A stretch of 64,000 nucleotides of DNA, taken from the NCBI GenBank assembly GCA_028281265.1, contig JANQKE010000211.1, forward strand, positions 1-64,000, given 5' to 3'. The position numbers were made by a program, and so were the translations under genes. This document shows, piece by piece, positions 8,784 through 17,540 of this stretch. Position 1 is the first letter of the stretch. The number at the start of each line of letters is the position of its first letter. Below the pieces are notes generated by a model. The model worked only from the letters and a program-made list of their open reading frames with translations. It made no database searches and was not told the origin of the DNA. Origin of the DNA: Alphaproteobacteria bacterium. GTDB lineage: Bacteria > Pseudomonadota > Alphaproteobacteria > DSM-16000 > Inquilinaceae.

Positions 8784-9767
8784 ATGACCGTCATCAACTC
8801 CGTCACCCAGAACGCCCTGGTGCGGGCCCGCGTCAGCAACGTGGCCACCGACATGGGCGACTTGCAGCGCCAACTGTCGACAGGCCTCAAGGCGGAACGG
8901 TTCGGCGAGCACGGGCTGTCGGTCAGCCGGTCGATCCTGTCCTTGCGGGGGGAGGCGATCCGGATCGACCAGTATCAGCGCAGCATCGACATCCTGAACA
9001 TTCGGGCCTCCCGCGTGGATCAGTCGCTGATGAAGATCCGCGACGACACGCTCGAGGTCCGCGACACCGGTCTGCTGTTCTCCACCGACCAGGTCCGGCC
9101 CGATCAGATCCAGGATGAGGCTCGGGGGGTGTTCTATTCGGCGGTGGACCAGCTCAACGTGCAGATCGCCGGCCATCACGTCTTCGCCGGGGAGAATGCC
9201 GGCGTGACGCCGGTGCGGCTGGCGTCGGACATGCAGACCGATGTGGAAGCCGCCATGGCCGCCGCCGTCCCGCCCGACGACCCCGCAGCGGTGTTCACGG
9301 CCGTACGCGACTATTTCGACGACCGGACCAACTGGTATCAGGGCGGCGACAGGCCCGACGGCATCGCCATCGCCGACAACCGCGAGATCCAGCAGGTGAC
9401 CACCGCGGCGGATCAGGGGATCGCGGATACCCTCGCATCGCTGGCGACGATCGCCTTCGCCGATGACACGGTGTTCACCGACGAGGATTACCGGCAACTG
9501 ATGGAGGACGCGACGGTGGTCCTGGCGACCTCGACCGAAGATCTCAACGGTCTGATCGCCCGCAACGGCTCCCATCTGTCCCAACTGGAAAGCCACAAGG
9601 AAAGCCATGATCGGGTCAGGCTGATCGGCGAAACCGAGCTCAACGCCCTCGAACAGGTGGACATCTATGAAGCCATAACCCGGCTGTCCCAGTTGCGGGT
9701 CCAGCTCGAAGCGACGTTCCGGGTCACGGGGCAGCTCCAGGACCTGACCCTGGCGAACTTCATGTGA
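8784..9767 (+). CDS. flgL: Flagellar hook-associated protein 3 FlgL
   Basis: FlgL is the second junction protein and connects FlgK to the flagellin filament. The 327-residue product has a flagellin-like N-terminus (about 1-110, with LQRQLSTGLKAERF) and contains VQIAGHHVFAGENAGVTPV, the FlgL counterpart of the F.G....T.P motif. The C-terminal helix (about 270-327) resembles flagellin D0. It lies directly downstream of flgK. FlgL and flagellin belong to one superfamily, but length and context favour FlgL. Confidence 0.88.
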   Translation: MTVINSVTQNALVRARVSNVATDMGDLQRQLSTGLKAERFGEHGLSVSRSILSLRGEAIRIDQYQRSIDILNIRASRVDQSLMKIRDDTLEVRDTGLLFSTDQVRPDQIQDEARGVFYSAVDQLNVQIAGHHVFAGENAGVTPVRLASDMQTDVEAAMAAAVPPDDPAAVFTAVRDYFDDRTNWYQGGDRPDGIAIADNREIQQVTTAADQGIADTLASLATIAFADDTVFTDEDYRQLMEDATVVLATSTEDLNGLIARNGSHLSQLESHKESHDRVRLIGETELNALEQVDIYEAITRLSQLRVQLEATFRVTGQLQDLTLANFM

Positions 9768-9892
9768 TCCTGACGTGATCGGGCGGAGCCGCCGCTTCGG
9801 CACCGTTGTGAGACGCGGTCGAGCCGCCTAGGGTCGGGGTCCGGCGGTTCCGGCTGAGGGAACCGCGGTGCGGGCAGCGGGGGGGCGAACGG

Positions 9893-10315
9893 GTGGCTTT
9901 GCGATTGCGGCTCCGGCCGGGCGAACGGTTGGCGATCAACGGGGCGGTGGTTCGCAACGGCTCCAACCGGTCGGTGGAACTCGAGGTGCTCAACACCGCG
10001 ATCCTGTTGCACGAGCGGGACATCATGCTGCCCGCTGAAGCCGATACGCCGCTCAAGGCCGTGTATCTGGCGATCCAGTTGATGCATCTGGAGCCCGATC
10101 AGTTCCAGCAGCACCATTCCCAGTTCATCAAGACCAGTTCCCTGACCTACGCCCGGGCGCTGCAGGACGGCGAGCACGCGATCTGCACTCTGGTGACCGA
10201 GCTCGTGGCCCTGGTGGGCGAGCGGAACTTCGTGCCGGCGCTGAAGAAGCTGCAGAAGGTGATCGGCCGGCCCAGGACCTCCCGGGAGGTCGTCGACGAC
10301 GAAACGGAACGGTGA
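9893..10315 (+). CDS. flbT: Flagellar biosynthesis repressor FlbT
   Basis: FlbT is a post-transcriptional regulator. In Caulobacter it binds the 5' untranslated region of flagellin mRNA and promotes its decay until the hook is complete. The 140-residue product shows family features: LRPGERLAINGAVVRNG near the start, LHERDIMLP in the middle, and LDALV-like helices (AICTLVTELVALVGERNF). The start codon is GTG at 9893, preceded by a G-rich site. Usually flaF lies next to flbT; here flaF is about 6.7 kb away, beyond flagellin. Confidence 0.92.
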   Translation: MALRLRLRPGERLAINGAVVRNGSNRSVELEVLNTAILLHERDIMLPAEADTPLKAVYLAIQLMHLEPDQFQQHHSQFIKTSSLTYARALQDGEHAICTLVTELVALVGERNFVPALKKLQKVIGRPRTSREVVDDETER

Positions 10316-10509
10316 CGTCTTGGGGGGGAAGGCGTCGGATGCGGGTGCTCGCGCCGCCGATATGCGGACGGCCGTGCCGGATTTGTAGAGTGATTGTTGG
10401 GTAGCAAGTGGTTGTCGGGTATCATGTGTAGGGGATGGACGTTTGCGTTAATTATTCGTGCACGTCCTGGTTGTACTCTGAGGTCGTGACGATCGCAGGG
10501 GGCTGGAAA

Positions 10510-11991
10510 ATGCCGACACCGCACTTGGAACCCGTCGTGATGCCGCGTCCGGCGGCGCCCGATTGCTACTCGGCCATCATCGCCGACCATGTCGTCGATG
10601 CCATCGTGATCACCGGCGTCGATGGTCTGGTGGAATGGGCCAATCCGGCGTTCACCACGCTGACCGGCTACACGATGTCGGAAGCCGCGGGTCGCAAGCC
10701 GGGCGATCTTCTGCAGGGCCAGGACACCGACGGGGAGGAGGTTCGGCGTATCTCCGCCGCCTTGCGGGACCGGCGGCGTATCCGGAGCGAGATACTGAAC
10801 TACACCAAGGCGGGCGCGGCGTACTGGGTGGAGTTGAACATAGCGCCGGTGTTCGACGCCCAGGGCGTCCACACCCATTTCATTTCCGTCGAGCGGGACG
10901 TGACCGAGCGCATGTCCCTGCAGCGGGACATGCAGCGCGCCCTGGACGCCGAGCAGAGGCGGAAGGAGGAACGGCGGCTGCTGTTCGAGACCACCGAGTG
11001 GCTCTACACCGCCGAATCGCAGGAGGAGCTGCTCTCCGTCATCGGCCGGTGCATGCGGCTGCTCATCCCCGAGGCGGACGGGCAGCTCTTCCTCTACAGC
11101 AACTCGCGCGACGCCCTGGTGCTGGCCACCACCTGGGGCGATCGGGCGGCGCCCGATCACATCGAGCCGTCCGACTGCTGGTCGCTGCGCAAGGGCCGGG
11201 CCTATGGCTACGGCACGAACCTGGTCGACTTTCCCTGCAACCATGTCGGGGAAACCCAGCCTCAGCCCTATCTGTGCATTCCGATCACCGCCAGCGGGGA
11301 CACCATAGGGCTGGTCCATCTGGGCTTCCGCCGTCCGGCGGCCGACCGGGCCGGGGGCTGCGACCTGCGCGCCGTGCTCGACGCCCGGCGGGAGCTTGCC
11401 CTGCTGTGCGCCGAGCAGATCAGCCTTGCGTTGGCCAATGCCCGGTTGCGCGATCAGCTCCGCGATCAGTCGGTGCGGGACCCGCTGACGGGTCTGATGA
11501 ACCGGCGCTGGTTCCTGGACGCGATGCGCAAGGAGATCGCCCGCAGTGCGATGGCCGACCGGCCGATGTCGCTGATCTCGATCGACGTCGACCATTTCAA
11601 GCAGTTCAACGACAACCATGGCCATGACGCCGGCGACACCGTCTTGCGGGAGGTCGGCCGCGCGATGGCCGACTTCTTCACCGGCGGTCTGTTCCCATGC
11701 CGGATCGGCGGCGAGGAGTTCGTGGTTCTGGCACCGGACACCGATCGCGAGCGGGCCTTCCAGCGTGCCGACGGGTTTCGGGCCATCGTCGCGGAGATGA
11801 CCATCCGCTATCTCGGCGACATGCTGCCCCGGACGACGCTGTCGGCCGGCGTCGCGGCGTTTCCGGCCGACGCCACCACCTCCCAGGCGCTCATGACCCA
11901 AGCCGACAACGCCCTGTATGCCGCCAAGCGGGGCGGGCGGAACCGGGTTCACCGCGTCGACGATGTGGAGACCGGTCGCAAGGACGGCTGA
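10510..11991 (+). CDS. PAS-GAF-like-GGDEF diguanylate cyclase
   Basis: This is a predicted soluble enzyme making cyclic di-GMP from two GTP. A PAS domain (about residues 20-130) begins near SAIIADHVVDAIVITG and contains WANPAFTTLTGYT and a PAC-like VERDVTER. A GAF-like sensor follows (about 150-310). The C-terminal GGDEF domain (about 330-480) has DPLTGLMNRRWF and the active-site loop IGGEEFV. No RxxD inhibitory site is seen five residues before GGEEF, so product inhibition through the I-site is unlikely. No EAL domain is present. I prefer ATG 10510 (CAGGGGGCTGG upstream) over 10435. It may set motility within the flagellar island. Confidence 0.88.
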   Translation: MPTPHLEPVVMPRPAAPDCYSAIIADHVVDAIVITGVDGLVEWANPAFTTLTGYTMSEAAGRKPGDLLQGQDTDGEEVRRISAALRDRRRIRSEILNYTKAGAAYWVELNIAPVFDAQGVHTHFISVERDVTERMSLQRDMQRALDAEQRRKEERRLLFETTEWLYTAESQEELLSVIGRCMRLLIPEADGQLFLYSNSRDALVLATTWGDRAAPDHIEPSDCWSLRKGRAYGYGTNLVDFPCNHVGETQPQPYLCIPITASGDTIGLVHLGFRRPAADRAGGCDLRAVLDARRELALLCAEQISLALANARLRDQLRDQSVRDPLTGLMNRRWFLDAMRKEIARSAMADRPMSLISIDVDHFKQFNDNHGHDAGDTVLREVGRAMADFFTGGLFPCRIGGEEFVVLAPDTDRERAFQRADGFRAIVAEMTIRYLGDMLPRTTLSAGVAAFPADATTSQALMTQADNALYAAKRGGRNRVHRVDDVETGRKDG

Positions 11992-12112
11992 GGCCCGGCC
12001 GGGCTGCCGTCCCGGACCCTCGTCCCGGCCCGTCGACCGCATTACGGACCGTTAACCCTGTCCGCCTAGGCTGCCGGGGAGCTTGGGAACCGCGGTCGGG
12101 AGGGTGGTCGGC

Positions 12113-13750
12113 GTGGCGGAGAGGCAGACGGTGGACTCCGTGCGCGCACGGGCGGCGGCGTTTCTGGCCCGGGGGGATACCTCTGCGGCGAAGTCGGTCT
12201 ATGCCCGCATCCTGCAGCAGCTCCCGCACGACACCGGGGCCCGCGCGGGACTGCGCGCCGCCGTGCAACGGGAACGGCCGGGCGATCCCGCCTTGCTCGT
12301 CGCCCGGACCCTCGACGCCCTGAAGACGGTGCCGGGCCTCGATTGCAACGCCGCCCTGGGCTGGCAGTACACCGATCAGCTCGAAGCCGCGTTCGTCGAT
12401 CCCAGCCTGGTGACCGATCCCCCGGTTTCCCGTGGACCGCGGCCGGGGATCGGCGGCGACGGACCGGCCGCCCTGCCGCCGGGATCGCCGCCGGCCGACA
12501 TCCTGCGCCGGCTGGCCCGGATCGACGACCTGTCCGAGCGCTGGCAGGCGCTCGTGCAGGTCGTCGGTACGCGCGACCGGACCCTGCTCGCGGACAGCTT
12601 CGACGGGGCGTCACGGCCCGAACGTGCCGAGCAGGCCGCCCGCGCACTGGCCGGCCCCGGTCTCACGGTGGTGGTGCTCGGCGCCGGCTGCGTCGGGCTG
12701 GCGCTGGCCAACGCCCTCAAGCTCGGCCTGGGCCGGAAGGTGGAGATCCTGGTCGTCGAGACCCGGGTCGAGACGTCCGGCATCAAGCGCCCCTACGACC
12801 GCGACTGGCTCACCCATGTGCGGACGCAAGGGTGGGATACCTTGTTCGATCCGGCGGTCGTCAGGCTTCTCAACGGGTTGGGCCGGGACGGCTTCATGGG
12901 CGTCCCACTCAGCATGTTCGAGACGCTGCTGTTCCTTTCCTGCCGGCAGAAGGGAGTCCGGTTCCTGTTCGAGGCCGCACCCGATCCGGCGTTGATCGCC
13001 GGGTCGGCAGCCCATCTGGTGGTCGACGCCACCGGCGGGCGGCTGGCCGTCCAGGCCGACCCGCTGCCCGCCGACCCGCCCGCGGTGCCGGTGGGTCCCG
13101 TGCCCGGTTACGGGCGGGGCCACGCCACCCACGGCATCACCGATACCCGCGACGCGCCGGCACGGACGTTCCCGCTAGCCGCGTTCGGGCCGGCCTATCG
13201 TCCGCTGGCGGGATCCGGGCCGATGGCGGTGGGCATGACCAAGCTGACGGGGCTTCCGATCGACCTCTACGAGATGCTGCTGCCGCTGGTCCGGCGGGAC
13301 AACGCGGACGGCCATCTCTATCTCTGGCCGGGAACCCTGCGGGCGCGGATCAATCGGGCGCTGGCGTTCGCCTGCCTCCGGCGCCCCGCCTTCGAGGCGC
13401 TGGCCGAGCGGGTGCCGTCGCCCATGCCGGTGGCGCGGTTCCTGGCCGAGGGCGGCCATCGTATCCCCGCGCTCGATCGCCGCTTCGTGACCCTGCTGGA
13501 GGCGATCGAGCGGCGGGCCGGGGCCGATGCGTCCATCCGGATCGAGCCGCCCTTCGTGTTCGCACCCCGCTACCGGCCGATCGATCTTGCGACCGGCACC
13601 TATCGCGGCAAGCCGCTGCTGCCCCTGGGGGACAGCCTGTACACCGGCAATCCCAAGGTCGGCAACGGCCTGGCCGGCCATCTCAACCTCGTCCGCACCG
13701 TCCACGATCTGCTGCTGGTCTCCCACGTCCCGGACCGGGCGGCGGCGTGA
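12113..13750 (+). CDS. FAD/NAD-binding oxidoreductase-like protein of unknown function
   Basis: I cannot name this 545-residue protein. Residues about 1-60 form short TPR-like helices (ARAAAFLARGDTSAAKSVYA). Near 175-205 is a Rossmann dinucleotide-binding start, VVVLGAGCVGLALANALKLG, followed by an acidic strand end (VVETRVE). Near 310-320 is HLVVDATGGRL, like the second nucleotide motif of flavin monooxygenases. The C-terminus has LPLGDSLYTGNPKVGNGLAG, resembling the GD...GNG segment that contacts FAD in the p-hydroxybenzoate hydroxylase fold. The start GTG 12113 follows GGGAGGG; TTG 12083 is possible. Its place just before flagellin suggests filament modification, which is inference. Confidence 0.7.
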   Translation: MAERQTVDSVRARAAAFLARGDTSAAKSVYARILQQLPHDTGARAGLRAAVQRERPGDPALLVARTLDALKTVPGLDCNAALGWQYTDQLEAAFVDPSLVTDPPVSRGPRPGIGGDGPAALPPGSPPADILRRLARIDDLSERWQALVQVVGTRDRTLLADSFDGASRPERAEQAARALAGPGLTVVVLGAGCVGLALANALKLGLGRKVEILVVETRVETSGIKRPYDRDWLTHVRTQGWDTLFDPAVVRLLNGLGRDGFMGVPLSMFETLLFLSCRQKGVRFLFEAAPDPALIAGSAAHLVVDATGGRLAVQADPLPADPPAVPVGPVPGYGRGHATHGITDTRDAPARTFPLAAFGPAYRPLAGSGPMAVGMTKLTGLPIDLYEMLLPLVRRDNADGHLYLWPGTLRARINRALAFACLRRPAFEALAERVPSPMPVARFLAEGGHRIPALDRRFVTLLEAIERRAGADASIRIEPPFVFAPRYRPIDLATGTYRGKPLLPLGDSLYTGNPKVGNGLAGHLNLVRTVHDLLLVSHVPDRAAA

Positions 13751-13777
13751 ACGCCCGCCCATCATCGTGTCCGTCGC

Positions 13778-13882
13778 CTAGAGAGCATCCTGCGTCCTAA
13801 CGGACGCAGGATGCTCTAAATATTTGAAATAGATCAACTTATCTGCGTTCAGATGAGTCCATCTGAACGCAGGTTGATCTAG
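13778..13882 (+). repeat. Mosaic palindromic element A (alpha-beta)
   Basis: The element starts and ends with CTAG (13778-13781 and 13879-13882). Alpha is a perfect 16-bp stem (AGAGCATCCTGCGTCC and its complement, 13782-13817) with loop TAAC. A spacer AAATATTTGAAAT leads to beta (13831-13880): AGATCAAC, a TTAT bulge, then CTGCGTTCAGAT pairing with 13861-13880 across loop GAGTCC. It lies between the FAD-like gene and flagellin. It is almost identical to element I at 61991-62093. There is no T-run, so it is not a classic terminator. Confidence 0.9.
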
Positions 13883-13891
13883 TCGGCCGCA

Positions 13892-13920
13892 TTAAGCATT
13901 CGTTCATACCCGCTCCGATA
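13892..13920 (+). promoter_or_regulatory. Weak candidate sigma-28 promoter of flagellin
   Basis: TTAAG near 13892 and CTCCGATA at 13913-13920 resemble TAAA and GCCGATAA of FliA-type promoters, but the spacing is about 2 nt longer than consensus. I found no GG-N10-GC site in this interval. The -10-like part is the better half of the match. Confidence 0.25.
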
Positions 13921-13947
13921 GGGTGGCGTCGTCGGCAAAGCCGGCGG

Positions 13948-13983
13948 GCCGCAAAAGCGGCTGACACCCACCCGAAAATTCGG
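13948..13983 (+). promoter_or_regulatory. Flagellin 5' leader hairpins overlapping the ribosome site
   Basis: Two small hairpins lie just before the flagellin gene: GCCGC-AAAA-GCGGC (13948-13961) and CCGAA-AA-TTCGG (13972-13983). The second overlaps the first bases of the Shine-Dalgarno GGAG (13982-13985; ATG at 13994). FlbT is known in Caulobacter to act on the flagellin leader, so this is a plausible target. The link is inferred. Confidence 0.45.
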
Positions 13984-13993
13984 AGCCAGACAA

Positions 13994-15169
13994 ATGTCTT
14001 TTTCGGTTAACACCAACAACAACGCGATGACCGCGATCCGGCTGTTGAACTCCACCAACAGCATGCTGTCGACCACGCAAGAGCGGATCAACTCCGGCTT
14101 CGCGGTCGGCGGTGCTAAGGACGACGCGTCGACCTTCACCATCGCCCAGGGCATGCGCGGCGACGTCGCCGGCTTCAAGGCGATCAACGACAGCCTGGGT
14201 TTCGGCGAAGCCACCGTGAACGTGGCGCTTTCGGCGGCGGAGACGATCTCCAACCGGCTGAACGACATGAAGTCCAAGATCGTGCAGGCCCAGGAGTCCT
14301 CGGTCGACCGGGACGCGATCCAGCGGGATATCACCGCGCTGACCCAGCAGATCGACAGCATCGCCAGCGCCGCGCAGTTCAACGGCGTGAACCTGATCGA
14401 AAACACCGGCACCACCGACCTCAAGGTTCTGTCGTCGCTCAACCGGACCTCGCCGAGTGCCGCGCCGACGCCGACCTACATCACCGTCGTCGACGAGGAT
14501 CTTTCGGCCGCCGGCCTGGGCGTCAACGGTGTCGACGTCACCAACAAGACGGTCGAGTTGAAGTTCGACAACACCCTGAAGTTCGCCGACGCCAAGCTTC
14601 TGAACTTCACCGTGAACGTCGCCGGGGGCGGTACCAAGACGCTGACGTTCGAATTCGTCGACGATCTGGCCGCCGACACGCTGACGCACGCCGACCACAT
14701 CGCCGTCCAGTATGACGGCGCGCTCTCGGCCAACGAGAACCTGGCGGCGCTCGTCACCAAGATGAACGAGGAAGGCCTGACCGCCAGCTTCGGCACCGGC
14801 GGTAACATCGAGGTCAGTGCCGCTCTCGGGATGGGCGGTAACGCCACCTCTACGTTGACGGGCTTCGTTTCCGGTACCGCGGCCGGGGGCGATCCGTCCG
14901 CAGCGCTGACGACGATCGAGAATGCGATCACGTCGGCCAACCAGGCGCTCTCCCGCCTGGGAACCTCGGCCAACCAGCTCGAGACCCAGAAGGAGTTCGT
15001 CAAGTCGCTGACCGACAGCCTGACATCGGGCATCGGCCAACTGGTCGACGCCGATATGGCCGAGGAAAGCGCCAAGCTGCAGGCCCTGCAGACCCGGCAG
15101 CAGTTGGGTATCCAGGCCCTGTCCATCGCCAACCAGCAGCCGGGCTCCGTCCTGTCGCTGTTCCGGTAA
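13994..15169 (+). CDS. fliC: Flagellin
   Basis: Flagellin is the filament subunit. The 391-residue product has the conserved N-terminal D0/D1 region (about 1-140): SVNTNNNAMTAIRLLNSTNS, then INSGFAVGGAKDDAS and AQFNGVNLIE. A variable centre (about 150-300) follows, then the C-terminal D1/D0 helices with QALSRLGTSANQLETQKEFV and QQLGIQALSIANQQPGSVLS, ending in LFR. The Shine-Dalgarno GGAG is 8 nt from the ATG. It is the only flagellin in the window, transcribed alone and followed by a strong terminator. Export needs the flagellar type III system encoded elsewhere. Confidence 0.97.
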   Translation: MSFSVNTNNNAMTAIRLLNSTNSMLSTTQERINSGFAVGGAKDDASTFTIAQGMRGDVAGFKAINDSLGFGEATVNVALSAAETISNRLNDMKSKIVQAQESSVDRDAIQRDITALTQQIDSIASAAQFNGVNLIENTGTTDLKVLSSLNRTSPSAAPTPTYITVVDEDLSAAGLGVNGVDVTNKTVELKFDNTLKFADAKLLNFTVNVAGGGTKTLTFEFVDDLAADTLTHADHIAVQYDGALSANENLAALVTKMNEEGLTASFGTGGNIEVSAALGMGGNATSTLTGFVSGTAAGGDPSAALTTIENAITSANQALSRLGTSANQLETQKEFVKSLTDSLTSGIGQLVDADMAEESAKLQALQTRQQLGIQALSIANQQPGSVLSLFR

Positions 15170-15201
15170 GCGAAAACGTCGGTTCCTTAGGTGCGTTGTT
15201 C

Positions 15202-15235
15202 GGGCCGGCGGCTTCCTCCCGCCGGCCCGTTTTCT
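15202..15235 (+). terminator. Rho-independent terminator of flagellin
   Basis: GGGCCGGCGG (15202-15211) pairs perfectly with CCGCCGGCCC (15219-15228) and is followed by GTTTTC. It starts about 33 bp after the flagellin stop and is the clearest intrinsic terminator in the window. Confidence 0.85.
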
Positions 15236-15386
15236 CGATGGCATGATCCGCACGGTGCGCCTGGTCGCTTCGGCAACCGGGCCTTTGGTACTTTAACGGT
15301 TGATTAGGGCTGTTGCCGCAAGATGCGGGTCGATCGGGGGTCCTTGACCGGGTCCCATCGCAGGCAGCAGCGGGTGCGACCGACCC

Positions 15387-16913
15387 ATGACCGTATCAGT
15401 AACGCCGACCGCCGGGTCGAACCGCAGAGCCCGCCGGGCCCAGCGCGGCACGGTCCAGGCGACGGCGCGCCGGCCGCGCTCAGCCTCGGCCGACATCGCG
15501 GCGATCCTCGCCCCGGTGCCGGCCCTGATCGCCTGTCGGCGACACGAAGCGGCGATCGAAGCGCTCAAGCACGCCTTGCTGCAGGAACCGAACAGCGCCG
15601 CCGCCCACATCCTGATGGCGGTCCTGTCGTACGAGATCAAGAACTACCGCCAGGCCAACGACCTCTACAACGCCGCCGGCAAGCTGGCGGGCGCCTCCGA
15701 CACCGGTGCCCTGCTGGTCCTGCGCGGGGATCTGCTGACCGCCTCCGGTCGACCGGACGAGGCCAAGAAGGCCTATCTCGCCTGCCTTGCCAAGCCGGCC
15801 GCCGGCACGCCGGTATGGGCCCAGGCGCGGGCGTTGTTCCGCTTGGGCCAGGCGGACCTGGCCGACGGCAGCGACGCCGCCGCGCAAGCCCTGCTGGACA
15901 GGGCCCTGGCGCTGACGCCCGACGATCCCATGATACTGGCCGCCCAAGCGGTGACGCTGGAACGCCTCGGGGACCGGCTCGGCGCGATGCAGGCGTACAA
16001 GCGCGCCACCGAACGCGCTCCCGACGACGCCGGTCTGTTCAACGATTTCGGTGGGCTCCTGGTGCGGATGAAGCGGCTCGACGAAGGCTTGGCCGCCTAT
16101 CGGATCGCCGGGCGGCTGCGCCCCGACAACACCATCGTCCAGAACAACATCGCCAACACCTACTTCCAGATGCAACGGCACGACGAGGCGCTGACGGCGT
16201 TCGAACGGGTGCTCGCGCTCGATCCGGCCGACGACTACGCCCGCCATATGGCCTCGTCTCTGCGGGGCGACGCGGCGCCGGAGCGGGCCTCCGACGGCTA
16301 TGTGAAGACGACCTTCGACCAGTTCGCCGCCACCTTCGAGGACAAGCTGTCGACCCTCGGCTATTCGGGGCCGGAGAAGATCGAACGCGCCCTGGCCGAC
16401 CTTATCGGCCCCGGCGACGGCGACCTGGCCGTCCTGGACGGCGGCTGCGGGACCGGCTGGTGCGGGCCGTTCCTGCGGCGCTACGCTGGGCACCTGGATG
16501 GTGTCGACCTGTCCTCCGGGATGCTGGAGAAAGCCCGCCGCCGTGACGTGTACGACGACCTGGTCGAAAGCGAGCTGACCGGGTTCCTGCTGCAGCGCCC
16601 CGGTACCTACGACCTGATCGTCGACGCCGATGTGCTGTGCTACTTCGGCGCCCTGGAGGAGGTGATGACGGCCTCCGCCGTCGCGCTGATCCCCGGCGGC
16701 CATCTGGTCTTCACCGTGGAGCGCTGGGACGGGGAGGAGGACTTCCACCTCAACCCCCACGGCCGGTACAGCCATGCCGAGGCCTATATCAGGCGGCTGC
16801 TCGCCGACAACGGCCTCACCCCGGTCAAGATGGAAGATATCCAGTTGCGCACCGAGGCCGGAAAACCGGTCATGGCGCTGCTGGTCTGTGCCCAGCTCGA
16901 TGAAATCGGGTGA
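15387..16913 (+). CDS. TPR-repeat SAM-dependent methyltransferase
   Basis: The 508-residue product has about seven TPR-type helical pairs (about residues 45-295), including HEAAIEALKHALLQEPNSAA, DEGLAAYRIAGRLRPDNTI and DEALTAFERVLALDPADDYA. A class I methyltransferase domain follows (about 300-505). Its SAM-binding motif I reads VLDGGCGTGWCGPFL, followed by HLDGVDLSSGMLEKAR. The acceptor cannot be read from sequence. TPRs commonly bind protein partners. The gene sits between flagellin and flaF, so flagellin or another flagellar protein is a reasonable but unproven substrate. It lies downstream of the flagellin terminator, so it probably has its own promoter. Confidence 0.82.
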   Translation: MTVSVTPTAGSNRRARRAQRGTVQATARRPRSASADIAAILAPVPALIACRRHEAAIEALKHALLQEPNSAAAHILMAVLSYEIKNYRQANDLYNAAGKLAGASDTGALLVLRGDLLTASGRPDEAKKAYLACLAKPAAGTPVWAQARALFRLGQADLADGSDAAAQALLDRALALTPDDPMILAAQAVTLERLGDRLGAMQAYKRATERAPDDAGLFNDFGGLLVRMKRLDEGLAAYRIAGRLRPDNTIVQNNIANTYFQMQRHDEALTAFERVLALDPADDYARHMASSLRGDAAPERASDGYVKTTFDQFAATFEDKLSTLGYSGPEKIERALADLIGPGDGDLAVLDGGCGTGWCGPFLRRYAGHLDGVDLSSGMLEKARRRDVYDDLVESELTGFLLQRPGTYDLIVDADVLCYFGALEEVMTASAVALIPGGHLVFTVERWDGEEDFHLNPHGRYSHAEAYIRRLLADNGLTPVKMEDIQLRTEAGKPVMALLVCAQLDEIG

Positions 16914-17044
16914 CGGACATCGTGTCGGCGCGGGCCGGGGCCTCGGTCCCGGCCGTCGCCGTTGGGTGCCGATCCGGCCACAGGTGCGCCGCAGCGCACC
17001 CGGGACCGTCGGCCGTTGTTCGACCTCATGAAGGATCACCACCC

Positions 17045-17470
17045 ATGTCGATCAAATCCTATCAGCGTGCACAGCAGTCCTCGGAATCGCCGCGCAGCAC
17101 CGAATACCGCGCGATGGCGATGATCACCTCGAAGCTGATGGACGGCCGCGACAAGGCCCGGTCCACCAAGGACCGCAAGGCCCTGATCGAGGCCTGCTTC
17201 CTGAACCAGAAGCTGTGGACGATCTTCGCTGCGGACCTGGCGATGCCGGACAACCGGTTGCCCGACGAGACCAAGGCGAGCCTGATCAGCCTGTCGATCT
17301 GGGTACAGAAGACCACACCCAAGGTGATGCGGGGGGAGGTCGATGCCGACACGCTGATCGACGTCAACCGCAGCATCATGGAAGGGTTGAGCACCAATCC
17401 CGCCGCCGTCCAGGCCGTCTCCCGGCCGGTCGCATCGCCCGTGTCCGAGCCGATTGCCAGCACCGTTTGA
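17045..17470 (+). CDS. flaF: Flagellar biosynthesis regulator FlaF
   Basis: FlaF is a small helical protein needed for flagellin production in alphaproteobacteria, where it works with FlbT and may act as a flagellin secretion chaperone. The 141-residue product begins MSIKSYQRAQQ and contains the family stretches LIEACFLNQKLWTIFAADL and LPDETKASLISLSIWVQKTT. The frame is open upstream to 16910, but ATG 17045 has GAAGGA at proper distance and gives the family-typical start. It closes the flagellar island, 131 bp after the methyltransferase. Confidence 0.93.
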   Translation: MSIKSYQRAQQSSESPRSTEYRAMAMITSKLMDGRDKARSTKDRKALIEACFLNQKLWTIFAADLAMPDNRLPDETKASLISLSIWVQKTTPKVMRGEVDADTLIDVNRSIMEGLSTNPAAVQAVSRPVASPVSEPIASTV

Positions 17471-17540
17471 CATCCCGGCACCGCTGGCCTGTCGGGAACG
17501 GCTATGGCGTTCGCCCTGACCCTCCGCCAGGATCGGCGGC

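Noticed and set aside
7299-9803. Antisense open frame of about 830 codons opposite flgK and flgL
   Set aside because: flgK and flgL on the plus strand are well supported; the minus translation is low in complexity and lacks motifs.
13782-13817. Alpha hairpins as Rho-independent terminators
   Set aside because: The stems are strong but are not followed by a T-run in any copy, and some copies lie inside operons or before promoters.
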